From Streptomyces roseolilacinus (GTDB lineage Bacteria; Actinomycetota; Actinomycetes; Streptomycetales; Streptomycetaceae), in contig NZ_BMSV01000019.1 in the NCBI RefSeq assembly GCF_014649335.1, positions 1 through 49,743 on the forward strand: 49,743 bases of DNA. The letters run 5' to 3'. Within the stretch, counting starts at the first letter, position 1. Each line of letters opens with the position of its first letter. A program made the translations under genes and the position numbers. Below the pieces are notes generated by a model, which did not search any database, had not been told where the DNA came from, and saw nothing but the letters and a program-made list of their open reading frames with translations. This document shows, one piece after another, positions 7,773-16,986 of the stretch.

Positions 7773-10021
7773 TGGTCGGTGTCGTCCTTCCCCGCGGCGG
7801 AGCCGCTCGTGGACGCGGTGTCGGCGCTCTCGGCGCCCTCCTCGTCCGCGAGGACGGGGATGAGGGAGAGCTTGCCGCGCTGGTCGATCTCGGCGATCTC
7901 GACCTGGACCTTGGAGCCGACCGCGAGCACGTCCTCGACGTTCTCCACGCGCTTGCCACCGGCGAGCTTGCGGATCTGCGAGATGTGCAGCAGGCCGTCC
8001 TTGCCCGGGAGGAGCGAGACGAACGCGCCGAAGGTGGTGGTCTTGACGACCGTACCCAGGTAGCGCTCGCCGACCTCCGGCATGGTCGGGTTGGCGATGC
8101 CGTTGATCGTGGCGCGGGCGGCCTCGGCCTGCGAGCCGACCTGGGCACCGATGTAGATGGTGCCGTCGTCCTCGATCGTGATCTCGGCGCCGGTGTCCTC
8201 CTGGATCTGGTTGATCATCTTGCCCTTGGGGCCGATGACCTCGCCGATCTTGTCCACGGGGATCTTGACGGTGATGATCCGCGGGGCGTTCGGGGACATC
8301 TCGTCCGGGCGGTCGATCGCCTCCATCATCACGTCGAGGATGTGGAGACGGGCGTCGCGGGCCTGCTTGAGGGCCGCGGCCAGGACGGAGGCCGGGATGC
8401 CGTCCAGCTTGGTGTCGAGCTGGAGGGCGGTGACGAACTCCTTCGTGCCGGCGACCTTGAAGTCCATGTCGCCGAAGGCGTCCTCCGCACCGAGGATGTC
8501 GGTGAGGGTGACGTAGTGCGTCTTGCCGTCGATCTCCTGGGAGATCAGGCCCATGGCGATGCCCGCGACGGGGGCCTTGAGCGGCACGCCGGCGTTCAGC
8601 AGCGACATCGTGGACGCGCAGACCGAGCCCATGGACGTCGAGCCGTTGGAGCCGAGGGCCTCGGACACCTGGCGGATCGCGTAGGGGAACTCCTCGCGCG
8701 ACGGCAGCACCGGCATGAGGGCGCGCTCGGCGAGGGCGCCGTGGCCGATCTCGCGGCGCTTCGGGGAGCCGACGCGGCCGGTCTCGCCGGTGGAGTACGG
8801 CGGGAAGTTGTAGTTGTGCATGTAGCGCTTGCGGGTCACCGGGGAGAGGGTGTCCAGCTGCTGCTCCATGCGCAGCATGTTGAGGGTGGTGACGCCGAGG
8901 ATCTGCGTCTCGCCACGCTCGAACAGCGCGGAGCCGTGCACGCGCGGGATGGCCTCGACCTCGGCGGCGAGCGTACGGATGTCCGTCAGGCCGCGGCCGT
9001 CGATGCGGACCTTGTCCTTGATGACGCGCTCGCGGACCAGGGACTTGGTGAGCGAGCGGTACGCCGCGGAGATCTCCTTCTCGCGGCCCTCGAACTGCGG
9101 GAGCAGCTTCTCGGCGGCGACCGCCTTGATGCGCTCCAGCTCGTTCTCGCGCTCCTGCTTGCCGGCGATGGTGAGAGCCTGGGCCAGCTCGGTCCTGACG
9201 GCGGCGGTGAGCGCCTCCAGGACGTCGTCCTCGTAGTCGAGGAAGACGGGGAACTCGCCGACCGGCTTGGCGGCCTTGGCGGCGAGGTCCGACTGGGCCT
9301 TGCACAGGACCTTGATGAACGGCTTCGCGGCCTCGAGACCGGCGGCGACGACCTCCTCGGTGGGGGCCTCGGCACCGCCCTTGACCAGCTCGATGGTCCT
9401 CTCGGTGGCCTCGGCCTCGACCATCATGATCGCGACGTCGCCGTCCTCCAGGACGCGGCCCGCGACGACCATGTCGAAGACGGCGTCCTCGAGCTCGGTG
9501 TGCGTCGGGAAGGCGACCCACTGGCCCTTGATGAGGGCGACGCGGGTGCCGCCGATGGGGCCGGAGAAGGGCAGGCCGGCCAGCTGCGTGGAGCAGGAGG
9601 CGGCGTTGATCGCGACCACGTCGTAGAGGTGGTCGGGGTTGAGCGCCATGATCGTCTCGACGATCTGGATCTCGTTGCGCAGGCCCTTCTTGAAGGAGGG
9701 GCGCAGCGGGCGGTCGATCAGGCGGCAGGTGAGGATCGCGTCCTCGGAGGGCCGGCCCTCGCGGCGGAAGAAGGAGCCGGGGATCTTGCCGGCCGCGTAC
9801 ATCCGCTCCTCGACGTCGACCGTCAGGGGGAAGAAGTCGAGCTGGTCCTTGGGCTTCTTGGACGCGGTGGTGGCCGACAGCACCATGGTGTCGTCGTCCA
9901 GGTACGCGACGGCGGAGCCGGCGGCCTGCCTGGCCAGGCGGCCCGTCTCGAAGCGGATGGTGCGGGTGCCGAAGGAGCCGTTGTCGATGACGGCCTCGGC
10001 GTAGTGGGTCTCGTTCTCCAC
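7769..10021 (-). CDS. pnp: Polyribonucleotide nucleotidyltransferase (PNPase)
   Basis: This is a 3'-5' phosphorolytic exoribonuclease and RNA 3'-polymerase; in Streptomyces PNPase can also make guanosine pentaphosphate. The 750 aa contain two RNase PH domains (roughly residues 10-145 and 330-550, with FFRREGRPSEDAIL and SEALGSNGSTSMGS), a KH domain whose GxxG loop is GPKG at 597-600, and an S1 domain (GTVVKTTTFGAFVSLLPGKDGLLHISQ) before an acidic Ser/Thr-rich tail. The GTG at 10021 begins MENETHYAEAVIDNG, the family N-terminus. It is the second gene of the rpsO operon and overlaps the M16 peptidase gene by 4 nt. Confidence 0.97.
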   Translation of the reverse strand: MENETHYAEAVIDNGSFGTRTIRFETGRLARQAAGSAVAYLDDDTMVLSATTASKKPKDQLDFFPLTVDVEERMYAAGKIPGSFFRREGRPSEDAILTCRLIDRPLRPSFKKGLRNEIQIVETIMALNPDHLYDVVAINAASCSTQLAGLPFSGPIGGTRVALIKGQWVAFPTHTELEDAVFDMVVAGRVLEDGDVAIMMVEAEATERTIELVKGGAEAPTEEVVAAGLEAAKPFIKVLCKAQSDLAAKAAKPVGEFPVFLDYEDDVLEALTAAVRTELAQALTIAGKQERENELERIKAVAAEKLLPQFEGREKEISAAYRSLTKSLVRERVIKDKVRIDGRGLTDIRTLAAEVEAIPRVHGSALFERGETQILGVTTLNMLRMEQQLDTLSPVTRKRYMHNYNFPPYSTGETGRVGSPKRREIGHGALAERALMPVLPSREEFPYAIRQVSEALGSNGSTSMGSVCASTMSLLNAGVPLKAPVAGIAMGLISQEIDGKTHYVTLTDILGAEDAFGDMDFKVAGTKEFVTALQLDTKLDGIPASVLAAALKQARDARLHILDVMMEAIDRPDEMSPNAPRIITVKIPVDKIGEVIGPKGKMINQIQEDTGAEITIEDDGTIYIGAQVGSQAEAARATINGIANPTMPEVGERYLGTVVKTTTFGAFVSLLPGKDGLLHISQIRKLAGGKRVENVEDVLAVGSKVQVEIAEIDQRGKLSLIPVLADEEGAESADTASTSGSAAGKDDTDQ

Positions 10022-10386
10022 CAGTGGTTTCTCCGTTTACTTGTCGTCTTTTCGTCCGTGCGCCCGTGTGGCGCGGGACGGGGAGCGGAGAGGTCTCACC
10101 CGGTGTGCGGGCCGGTCTTCGATCGAAGCACCCGGGTGCACCCTGGGCTCTTGCGTCCCGTGGGGCCCGGGGGCCACTACCGAGGACCGGCGGCGGCGAG
10201 GCGGCCTCTCCTCCGTGTCATGACGTACCCGGCTTCCGGCCGCGTCATGGCGTGTTCGTTATGTCGTTGTGCGACCAGATTACTGAGCCTGGACCCAGGT
10301 TCGCATTCCGATCAGCGTGCGCGTGCACACGCGTACAGCAAAGGGAGCGGCTCCCTGTCGTCGGGAACCGCTCCCCTCACGGCGTC
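10022..10386 (-). other. rpsO-pnp intergenic region (365 bp)
   Basis: There is no ORF here. The rpsO-proximal end holds the hairpin at 10343-10375. On the minus strand TAATCT (10282-10277) is a fair -10 match without a good -35. Work on S. coelicolor reported pnp promoters in this interval and RNase III cleavage of the intergenic hairpin; I recall this rather than see it. The rest shows only imperfect GC palindromes. Confidence 0.55.
10343..10375 (-). terminator. rpsO-pnp intergenic stem-loop (partial terminator / RNase III processing site)
   Basis: Arms GGGAGCGG... and ...CCGCTCCC pair over 13 bp with one G.U and a 7-nt loop, 11 nt after the rpsO stop. The corresponding hairpin in S. coelicolor is known to be cut by RNase III and to allow readthrough into pnp. 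Confidence 0.75.
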
Positions 10387-10677
10387 TTACTTGGCGCCGC
10401 CGGCCGCACCGCGGCGGATGCCGAGGCGGTCGACCAGCGTACGGAAGCGCTGGATGTCCTTCTTGGCCAGGTACTGCAGCAGGCGGCGGCGCTGGCCGAC
10501 GAGGATCAGCAGACCACGACGGGAGTGGTGGTCGTGCTTGTGGGTCTTCAGGTGCTCGGTCAGGTCCGAGATGCGGCGCGAGAGCATGGCGACCTGGACC
10601 TCGGGGGAGCCGGTGTCGCCCTCCTTGGTGCCGAACTCGGCCATGATCTGCTTCTTCGTGGCGGCGTCGAGAGACAC
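10387..10677 (-). CDS. rpsO: 30S ribosomal protein S15
   Basis: S15 binds the central domain of 16S rRNA early in 30S assembly. The 96-aa protein has the family signature from GDTGSPEVQVAMLSRRI through HKHDHHSRRGLL to the RRRLLQYLAKKD segment. The GTG at 10677 follows GAGGAG by 6 nt, and the product starts MSLDAATKKQI. The frame extends upstream to 10806 without family similarity. A short stem (10716-10737, 6 bp) lies in the leader about 40 nt upstream; S15 commonly represses its own mRNA, but this stem is too weak to name as that site. Confidence 0.96.
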   Translation of the reverse strand: MSLDAATKKQIMAEFGTKEGDTGSPEVQVAMLSRRISDLTEHLKTHKHDHHSRRGLLILVGQRRRLLQYLAKKDIQRFRTLVDRLGIRRGAAGGAK

Positions 10678-10820
10678 TCGGTACTCCTCATTGGTGTTCG
10701 ATGCGCCTGCGAGTGCCCCTGGTCTTGGTCTCAGGGGGACTTCCGTGACTCGGAGGCGAAGGCGCGATGAGCGCTGCTCCCAGATGCTCCGGGGGCGCGT
10801 ACACAAACGGCCGTCACACA

Positions 10821-10849
10821 GCGTACCAGTCCGCGTGGACGCCGTACGC
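10821..10849 (-). terminator. Interrupted hairpin after eccD
   Basis: Outer arms GCGTAC/GTACGC (10821-10826, 10844-10849) and inner arms GTCC/GGAC form a hairpin with unpaired bases between the two helices, starting 5 nt after the eccD stop. It probably terminates the secretion gene before rpsO. Confidence 0.45.
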
Positions 10850-10854
10850 CCCGC

Positions 10855-12363
10855 CTACGACGTGAGGGCGCGGATCGAGTGGTACACGTCGAAGACCGCC
10901 AGGCACAGCGGGACCAGGGTGAGCAGGAAGAACCCCTCCGCGATCTCCAGGAAGCGGCCCCAGAACGGCGTGACGCCCTTCTTCGGCACGATCAGCCCGA
11001 TGGTGACGATCAGGGCCGCGACGCCGGCGACGGCGGCGGCCAGCCACACCGTGCGGAGGTCCAGCGCCCCGCCGTCCCCGCGCAGCGCGGCGCGGACGAC
11101 GCCCTCCGGCGGGTTGAGGCACAGGCCGAGGCCGAGCAGGACGAGGGAGCCCAGTCCGGCGGCCAGGGCGCAGCCGACCTGCGCGGAGTACCGGAACAGG
11201 TGGGCGCGCATCATCATCGCGGCGCCCGTGGCGAGGGCGAGGAGCTGGCCCCACACGTTGTCGGAGAAGCCGAGCACGCCCGCGGCGGTGACCGCGACCA
11301 GGGCGCAGCCGCCGACCAGGCCGACGAGCAGTTCGTGGCCGCGCCTGGCCTGGGCGGCGATGCGGACGGCGTCGACCGGGCCCTGCGGGGCGCTCTCGCC
11401 GCCGTCGTACCCGCCGACGGTGGTGCGGGGCGGGTCGAAGCCGATGGGGAGCCGGGCGAAGCGGGTGGACAGGCCGGGCAGGAACGCGAGCGCGCCGGCG
11501 GCGAGGGGCGGGCAGACCGCGGCGGTCTCCACGGTGCTGATGCCGGTCAGGATCGCGACGAACGTCACGAGCAGGCCCACGGCGGAGGCGAAGACGAACG
11601 CGACGAACGGCCCGTCGCCGGAGGGGGCGACGAGCATGAGGATCAGCGACGTCACCAGGACGGCGGCGCAGGCGAGCAGGAACTGCAGCCGGCCCGGGCC
11701 CTGGCCCGCGGCGAGCGACAGCAGCCCGGAGCCGCCGACGGCGGCGTTCGCCATCGCGCCGACGCCGAGGGCGACGGCCGAGCCGCGGTCGTCGTACACG
11801 CGGGCGCGGACGCAGGCGAGCGCCAGGAGCAGCAGCGCGGCGACGCCGGCGAGGATGCCCGGCAGGCCGTGCGTGTCGTGGCGCGGGTCGGCCTGCCACA
11901 GCACGAACGCGAGCAGCACCAGCAGGACGGAGCCGCCGAACAGGCCGGAGCCGCGCATCAGCCCGTCCGTCCAGAAGCGGCGGTCGCGGGCGACGGCGGA
12001 GGCGACGGCGTCCGAGACGTCGTCGAAGACGGCCGGCGGCAGCGACTCGGCGAAGGGCCGCAGCGAGAGCAGCTCGCCGTCGAGGATGCGCTGGGCGGCC
12101 AGTGACCGGGCCGAGTCGAGGACCGTGCCGTCGCGGCGGACCAGGTGGTAGCCGACCGGGGCGCCCTCGACGGGGCTCTGGCCGGACAGCCGGAGGATCT
12201 CCGGGTAGAGGTCGGCGACCGGGATGTCCTCGGGCAGCGCCACGTCGACGCGTCCGTCGGGCGCGACGACGGTGACCCGGCAGAAGCCGGTCCCGCCGCC
12301 GGACGGCGTCGCGGGAGCCGGGTGACCGGTCGTGGTGGCCGCCGCCTGGGCCGTCATGCTCAC
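10855..12363 (-). CDS. eccD: Type VII secretion integral membrane protein EccD
   Basis: EccD is the most hydrophobic inner-membrane component of the ESX machine. The 502-aa protein begins with a soluble ubiquitin-like (YukD-type) domain at about residues 27-105 (CRVTVVAPDGRVDVALPEDI...LVRRDGTVLD). A long series of membrane segments follows, about eleven, in line with the family. The GTG at 12363 or the ATG two codons later (12357) can serve as the start; AAGG precedes the ATG by about 7 nt. It is divergent from eccC across 256 bp, and downstream it meets rpsO on the same strand. Confidence 0.9.
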   Translation of the reverse strand: MSMTAQAAATTTGHPAPATPSGGGTGFCRVTVVAPDGRVDVALPEDIPVADLYPEILRLSGQSPVEGAPVGYHLVRRDGTVLDSARSLAAQRILDGELLSLRPFAESLPPAVFDDVSDAVASAVARDRRFWTDGLMRGSGLFGGSVLLVLLAFVLWQADPRHDTHGLPGILAGVAALLLLALACVRARVYDDRGSAVALGVGAMANAAVGGSGLLSLAAGQGPGRLQFLLACAAVLVTSLILMLVAPSGDGPFVAFVFASAVGLLVTFVAILTGISTVETAAVCPPLAAGALAFLPGLSTRFARLPIGFDPPRTTVGGYDGGESAPQGPVDAVRIAAQARRGHELLVGLVGGCALVAVTAAGVLGFSDNVWGQLLALATGAAMMMRAHLFRYSAQVGCALAAGLGSLVLLGLGLCLNPPEGVVRAALRGDGGALDLRTVWLAAAVAGVAALIVTIGLIVPKKGVTPFWGRFLEIAEGFFLLTLVPLCLAVFDVYHSIRALTS

Positions 12364-12619
12364 CTTCTGCTTCCCCTCGTGGAATCTGTGGCTTCTCGGG
12401 TGCGGACGGCGGTGTGCCGGTGCCGTCGCGGCCGGAGTGCCTGCCTGCGCTCCGAATGTCCCTTGTTTTGCGGTAGTTCACGGGTCCGCAAATCCGTCGC
12501 GTCACCCTACCGCCCGGCCCCCACCCCCCACGCAAGTAGGATCCCCAACCGCGGATGGAGCCCGTCGCCACGGGGGCGCCGATAGGAACATTTCCGTCCG
12601 GCAAGGGAATCGGTGAGCT
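12364..12619. promoter_or_regulatory. Divergent eccD-eccC promoter region
   Basis: This is 256 bp between two divergent secretion genes, so promoters for both must be here. TAGGAT at 12537-12542 (plus strand) fits the Streptomyces -10 pattern TANNNT, about 80 nt before eccC, but no TTGAC-like -35 is spaced correctly. I see no strong inverted repeat that would mark an operator. Confidence 0.4.
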
Positions 12620-15600
12620 GTGAGTCAGATCGTCGTCAAGCGCCCACCACGGGTCCTGCCGTCCGAAGTGCCCGGTGAGCAGGTGCAGGTGCAACCACCC
12701 CCCGAACTGCCCCGCGGGCAGCAGGAGGGGGCGTTGATGCAGATCCTGCCGATGCTCGGCATGGGCGGCTCCGTCGTGTTCTTCTTCATGACCCCGAATC
12801 CGATCATGCGGATCATGGGCATGGTGATGATCGCGTCGACCCTCGCCATGGGCATCGCGATGCTGGTGCGGTACCGGCGCGGCACGCAGGGGCAGCTCGC
12901 CGACCTGCGGCGCGACTACCTCAAGTACCTGAACCAGACCCGCCGTGCGGTGCTGCGGACCGCGCGGCTCCAACGCGACGCCCAGTACTACCTGCACCCC
13001 TCCCCCGAACAGCTGTGGGCGCTGGTCGCCGAGGGCAGCCGGGTGTGGGAGCGGCGCGTGGGCGACGACGACTTCGGGCAGGTGCGCATCGGCCTGGGCA
13101 GCCAGCAGCTCGCCACGCCGCTGATCGCCCCCGAGACGGCGCCGGTGGACGACCTGGAGCCGCTGACGGCGGGCGCGATGCGCCAGTTCCTGGCGACGCA
13201 CGGCACGCTCGACGGGCTGCCCATGGCGGTGTCGCTGCGTGCCTTCTACCACCTGACGGTGAGCGGTGAGCAGGAGTCCGTACGGGCCACCGCGCGCGCC
13301 ATGGTCGCCTCGCTGGCGTCGCTGCACTCGCCCGAGGACCTGGTCATCGCCGTCGCCGCGGGCCAGGACGCCGCGCCGCGGTGGGAGTGGGCCAAGTGGC
13401 TGCCGCACGTGCAGGCGCGGGGTGCCGTCGACGGCGCGGGTTCGCGGCGCCTGATCACCACGGACCCGGCGGACCTGCAGGACCTGCTCGCCGGGCTGCT
13501 GGAGGGCCGGCCGCGCTTCCAGGGCGGCGACCACCCGCTGCTGGACCAGCCGCACGTCGTGATCGTGCTCGACGGCCAGACGATCCCGCCGATGTCGCCG
13601 CTGGCCGCCGCGGAGGGCCTGCAGGGCGTCACGATCATCGAGGTCGTCCGGGGCGAGGGCGCCGGCGCGCGCGGCCAGCTGTCGGTGGTGGTCCACCCCG
13701 GCGAGCTGCGGCTGGAGTCGGGCCACGGGCTCGTGTACGAGGGCACGCCGGACGGGCTGAGCCCGGAGGCCGCCGAGGCGCTGGCCCGCCAGCTGGCGCC
13801 GCTGCGGATGGCGTCGGGCGGTGACGACGACGAACCGCTGCTGGCGAACCTGGAGTTCACCGATCTGCTGAACCTCGGTGACGCCGCCTCCGTCGACGTC
13901 AGCCGGACGTGGCGGCCGCGGTCGCAGTCGGAGCGGCTGCGCGTGCCGATCGGTGTCGGCGAGGACGGCTCGCCGGTCATGCTGGACCTGAAGGAGGCCG
14001 CGCAGGAGGGCATGGGCCCGCACGGCCTGTGCGTCGGCGCGACCGGTTCCGGCAAGTCGGAGCTGCTGCGGACGCTGGTGCTGGGCCTGGCGGTCACGCA
14101 CTCGTCGGAGACGCTGAACTTCGTCCTCGCGGACTTCAAGGGCGGTGCGACGTTCGCCGGCATGTCGCAGATGCCGCACGTCGCCGCCGTCATCACCAAC
14201 CTGGCGGACGACCTGACGCTCGTCGACCGCATGGGCGACTCCATCCGCGGCGAGCTGAACCGCCGCCAGGAGATGCTGCGCGACGCGGGCAACTACGCGA
14301 ACATCCACGACTACGAGAAGGCCCGCGCGGCCGGCGCCCCCCTGCAGCCGATCCCGTCGCTCGTCCTCGTCATCGACGAGTTCAGCGAACTGCTCACCGC
14401 TAAGCCGGACTTCATCGAGATGTTCGTGCAGATCGGCCGTATCGGCCGGTCGCTCGGCGTGCACCTGCTGCTGGCTTCGCAGCGGCTGGAGGAGGGTCGG
14501 CTGCGCGGCCTGGAGACGTACCTGTCGTACCGGATCGGTCTGCGGACGTTCTCCACGGCCGAGTCCCGCGCGGCGATCGGCGTGCCCGACGCGTACCACC
14601 TGCCGAACGTGCCCGGTTCCGGGTACTTGAAGTTCGGCACGGACGAGATGGTGCGGTTCAAGGCGGCGTACGTGTCGGGCGTGTACCGCTCCAACGCGCA
14701 GGCGCTGGCGACGGCCGGCGGCCCGCTGCCGGTGGACCGGCGGCCGGTGCCGTTCACGGCGGCGCCGGTGCCGATCCGGTACGTGCAGCCGTCGGTGCGC
14801 GCCGCGCAGCCGGACGGGGGGCGGACGGAGGACGACGCGCTCGCCGACTCCGTGCTGGACGTGATCGTGCGGCGGCTGGAGGGCCGCGGCGTGGAGGCGC
14901 ACCAGGTGTGGCTGCCGCCGCTGGACAACCCGCCGCCGCTGGACGAGCTGCTGCCGGGCCTGGCCGAGGTGCAGGGGCGCGGGCTGACGCAGCCCGGCTT
15001 CGAGGGCGCGGGCCGGCTGGTCGTACCGGTCGGCGTGGTCGACAAGCCGTTCGAGCAGCGCCGCGACACCCTGTACCGGGACTTCTCGGGCGCGGCGGGC
15101 CACATGCAGATCGTGGGCGGCCCGCAGTCCGGCAAGTCGACGCTGCTGCGGACGATCGTCTCGGCGTTCGCGCTGACCCACACGCCGCACGAGGTGCAGT
15201 TCTACGGCCTCGACTTCGGTGGCGGCGGCCTGTCGGCGATCGCGGGGCTGCCGCACGTGGGCGGGGTCGCCTCGCGCCTCGACCCGGAGCGGGTGCGGCG
15301 CACGGTCGCGGAGGTGTACGGCATCCTGTCGCGGCGCGAGGAGTACTTCCGCAGCTCGGGCATCGACTCGATCGCCACGTACCGGCGGCTGCGGGCGCGC
15401 GGCGAGATCTCGGTGGCGGACCAGCCGTGGGGTGACGTGTTCCTCGTCATCGACGGCTGGGGCAGCTTCCGCTCCGACTACGAGGGCCTGGAGAACCTCG
15501 TGATGGACGTCGCGGCGCGCGGCCTCGGCTACGGCGTCCACCTGATCATCACCGCGTCGCGGTCCATGGAGGTGCGCGCCAACCTCAAGGACCACCTGAT

Positions 15601-16594
15601 GAACCGGCTGGAGCTGCGGCTCGGCGACCCGATGGACTCGGAGCTGGACCGCCGGGTCGCGCAGAACGTGCCGTCGGGCGTGCCCGGGCGGGGCCTCACC
15701 CCGGAGAAGCTGCACTTCATGGCGGCGGTGCCGCGGATCGACAGCATCAACTCGGACAGCGACCTGTCGGAGGCGACCGCGGCGATGACGCGGGAGGTGT
15801 CCCGGCACTGGACGCTGCCGGGCGCCCCGGGCGTGCGGCTGCTGCCGCGCGAGCTGCCGGCGGCGAACCTGCCCGCGGGCTTCGCGCACCCGGAGCGCGG
15901 CGTCGCCTTCGCGATCGACGAGAACAACCTGGCGCCGGTCTTCGTCAACTTCGAGCGCGACCCGTTCTTCCTGGTCTTCGGTGAGAGCGAGTCGGGCAAG
16001 TCGAACCTGCTGCGGCTGCTCATCAAGCAGCTGAGCGAACGGTACGACGGGGACAGCTGCAAGCTGTTCGTCATCGACAACCGGCGCGCCCTGCTGGACG
16101 CCACCCCGTCGACGCACCTGGCCGAGTACGTGCCGATGTCCAACAACATGGACCACCACGTGGAGGCCCTGTCGGGGCTGATGCGGCGCCGTACGCCGTC
16201 GGAGGCCGTCACGGCGCAGCAGCTGCGGGACCGCAGCTGGTGGCAGGGCCCGACGGTGTACGTGGTCGTCGACGACTACGACCTGGTGTCGACGTCCAGC
16301 GGCAACCCGCTGGCGCCGCTCGCCGAGCTGCTGCCGTTCGCGCGGGACGTGGGCGTCCGGTTCATCATCGCCCGCAACTCGGCGGGCGCGAGCCGCTCGG
16401 CGTACGAGCCGTTCATGCAGCGCATGATGGAGCTGGGCGCGCAGGGCGTCGTCCTGTCGGGCGACCCGCAGGAGGGCGACGTCCTGGGCGGCGTCCGCCC
16501 CCGCCCGATGCTCCCGGGCCGCGGCGTCTTCGTCTCCCGCCAGCGCGGCAACCCGCTGGTGCAGACGGGCCTGATGCCGCAGGACGTGCGGTAG
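12620..16594 (+). CDS. eccC: Type VII secretion ATPase EccC (FtsK/SpoIIIE family, three ATPase domains)
   Basis: EccC is the motor that recognises WXG100 substrates and drives export. The 1324-aa protein has two membrane spans (about residues 40-57 and 61-85) followed by three FtsK-type domains. Walker A motifs are GATGSGKS (Lys479), GGPQSGKS (Lys839) and GESESGKS (Lys1127). Walker B is canonical in the first (LVLVIDEFSEL) but reads VFLVIDGWG in the second and VYVVVDDYD in the third, so domain 1 is probably the main hydrolase, as described for EccC. EccCa and EccCb are fused, as in most non-mycobacterial loci. The GTG at 12620 gives MSQIVVKRPPR, a typical N-terminus. Confidence 0.96.
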   Translation: MSQIVVKRPPRVLPSEVPGEQVQVQPPPELPRGQQEGALMQILPMLGMGGSVVFFFMTPNPIMRIMGMVMIASTLAMGIAMLVRYRRGTQGQLADLRRDYLKYLNQTRRAVLRTARLQRDAQYYLHPSPEQLWALVAEGSRVWERRVGDDDFGQVRIGLGSQQLATPLIAPETAPVDDLEPLTAGAMRQFLATHGTLDGLPMAVSLRAFYHLTVSGEQESVRATARAMVASLASLHSPEDLVIAVAAGQDAAPRWEWAKWLPHVQARGAVDGAGSRRLITTDPADLQDLLAGLLEGRPRFQGGDHPLLDQPHVVIVLDGQTIPPMSPLAAAEGLQGVTIIEVVRGEGAGARGQLSVVVHPGELRLESGHGLVYEGTPDGLSPEAAEALARQLAPLRMASGGDDDEPLLANLEFTDLLNLGDAASVDVSRTWRPRSQSERLRVPIGVGEDGSPVMLDLKEAAQEGMGPHGLCVGATGSGKSELLRTLVLGLAVTHSSETLNFVLADFKGGATFAGMSQMPHVAAVITNLADDLTLVDRMGDSIRGELNRRQEMLRDAGNYANIHDYEKARAAGAPLQPIPSLVLVIDEFSELLTAKPDFIEMFVQIGRIGRSLGVHLLLASQRLEEGRLRGLETYLSYRIGLRTFSTAESRAAIGVPDAYHLPNVPGSGYLKFGTDEMVRFKAAYVSGVYRSNAQALATAGGPLPVDRRPVPFTAAPVPIRYVQPSVRAAQPDGGRTEDDALADSVLDVIVRRLEGRGVEAHQVWLPPLDNPPPLDELLPGLAEVQGRGLTQPGFEGAGRLVVPVGVVDKPFEQRRDTLYRDFSGAAGHMQIVGGPQSGKSTLLRTIVSAFALTHTPHEVQFYGLDFGGGGLSAIAGLPHVGGVASRLDPERVRRTVAEVYGILSRREEYFRSSGIDSIATYRRLRARGEISVADQPWGDVFLVIDGWGSFRSDYEGLENLVMDVAARGLGYGVHLIITASRSMEVRANLKDHLMNRLELRLGDPMDSELDRRVAQNVPSGVPGRGLTPEKLHFMAAVPRIDSINSDSDLSEATAAMTREVSRHWTLPGAPGVRLLPRELPAANLPAGFAHPERGVAFAIDENNLAPVFVNFERDPFFLVFGESESGKSNLLRLLIKQLSERYDGDSCKLFVIDNRRALLDATPSTHLAEYVPMSNNMDHHVEALSGLMRRRTPSEAVTAQQLRDRSWWQGPTVYVVVDDYDLVSTSSGNPLAPLAELLPFARDVGVRFIIARNSAGASRSAYEPFMQRMMELGAQGVVLSGDPQEGDVLGGVRPRPMLPGRGVFVSRQRGNPLVQTGLMPQDVR

Positions 16595-16626
16595 GGCGCC
16601 GTACGGCCGCGTCACGGCCGGCCATC

Positions 16627-16655
16627 GGGGCGTCCGCCTTCCCGGCGGGCGCCCC
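16627..16655 (+). terminator. eccC terminator
   Basis: A 12-bp stem with one G.U pair, a TTCCC loop and a following TTT lies 32 nt past the eccC stop. Confidence 0.75.
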
Positions 16656-16675
16656 TTTCGGCTGGGAGGGGGCGG

Positions 16676-16728
16676 GTGGCGCTCCGGGGCCGTGTGGTGC
16701 TCCGGACTGTGTGGTGCTCCGGGGCCGT
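16676..16728 (+). repeat. Three tandem 17-18 bp repeats, unit GTGGTGCTCCGGGGCCGT
   Basis: Units are 16676-16693, 16694-16710 (one base shorter, diverged at its end) and 16711-16728. They lie in non-coding DNA between two terminators. Confidence 0.6.
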
Positions 16729-16925
16729 CCCGCCCCTCGGGGGCGACGAACGCCGCTTCCCGGTGCGGGCCGCGGCCATGACCGGGACTCCGTCTCGCGC
16801 GGGCGGGCAAGGGCCGCACACGGCCCGGGACGGGCCGGAGAGCCGCCACCACCCGGCCGCGAAGCGGTGTGTGGGTCGCCTTCGGTGACCGGTGGAACGT
16901 CGGCTGGTCGGCTCCGCGGACGCGG

Positions 16926-16960
16926 AAGGGGCGGACACCTCCCGCGCGTGTCCGCCCCTT
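16926..16960. terminator. Terminator of the esx operon
   Basis: A perfect 13-bp inverted repeat (AAGGGGCGGACAC arms) with a 9-nt loop lies 26 nt past the esxA stop on the minus strand. It could also stop any readthrough from eccC. Confidence 0.8.
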
Positions 16961-16986
16961 GTCGCCGGTGTGGCCGGCGCCGCTGC

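Larger units (their letters stand above)
16595..16986. other. Intergenic region between convergent eccC and esxA (392 bp)
   Basis: There is no credible ORF. It holds a terminator for eccC (16627-16655), a short tandem repeat (16676-16728) and a perfect hairpin serving the esx operon (16926-16960). The 195 bp between the repeat and the second hairpin show nothing I can name. Confidence 0.6.

Noticed and set aside
7985..12151. A 1388-aa plus-strand frame over pnp, rpsO and eccD
   Set aside because: It crosses two clearly coding genes and two intergenic hairpins and has a low-complexity Val/Asp/Gly/Leu composition.
12537..12542. TAGGAT as a firm eccC promoter
   Set aside because: Only the -10 matches; no -35 lies at 16-19 bp, so it is mentioned only as a possibility within the divergent region.
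10814..16852. A 2012-aa minus-strand open frame opposite eccC
   Set aside because: It is the antisense shadow of eccC and its flanks. The translation is Arg/His/Gln/Pro-rich with no domain, whereas the plus strand gives EccC with three Walker motifs.
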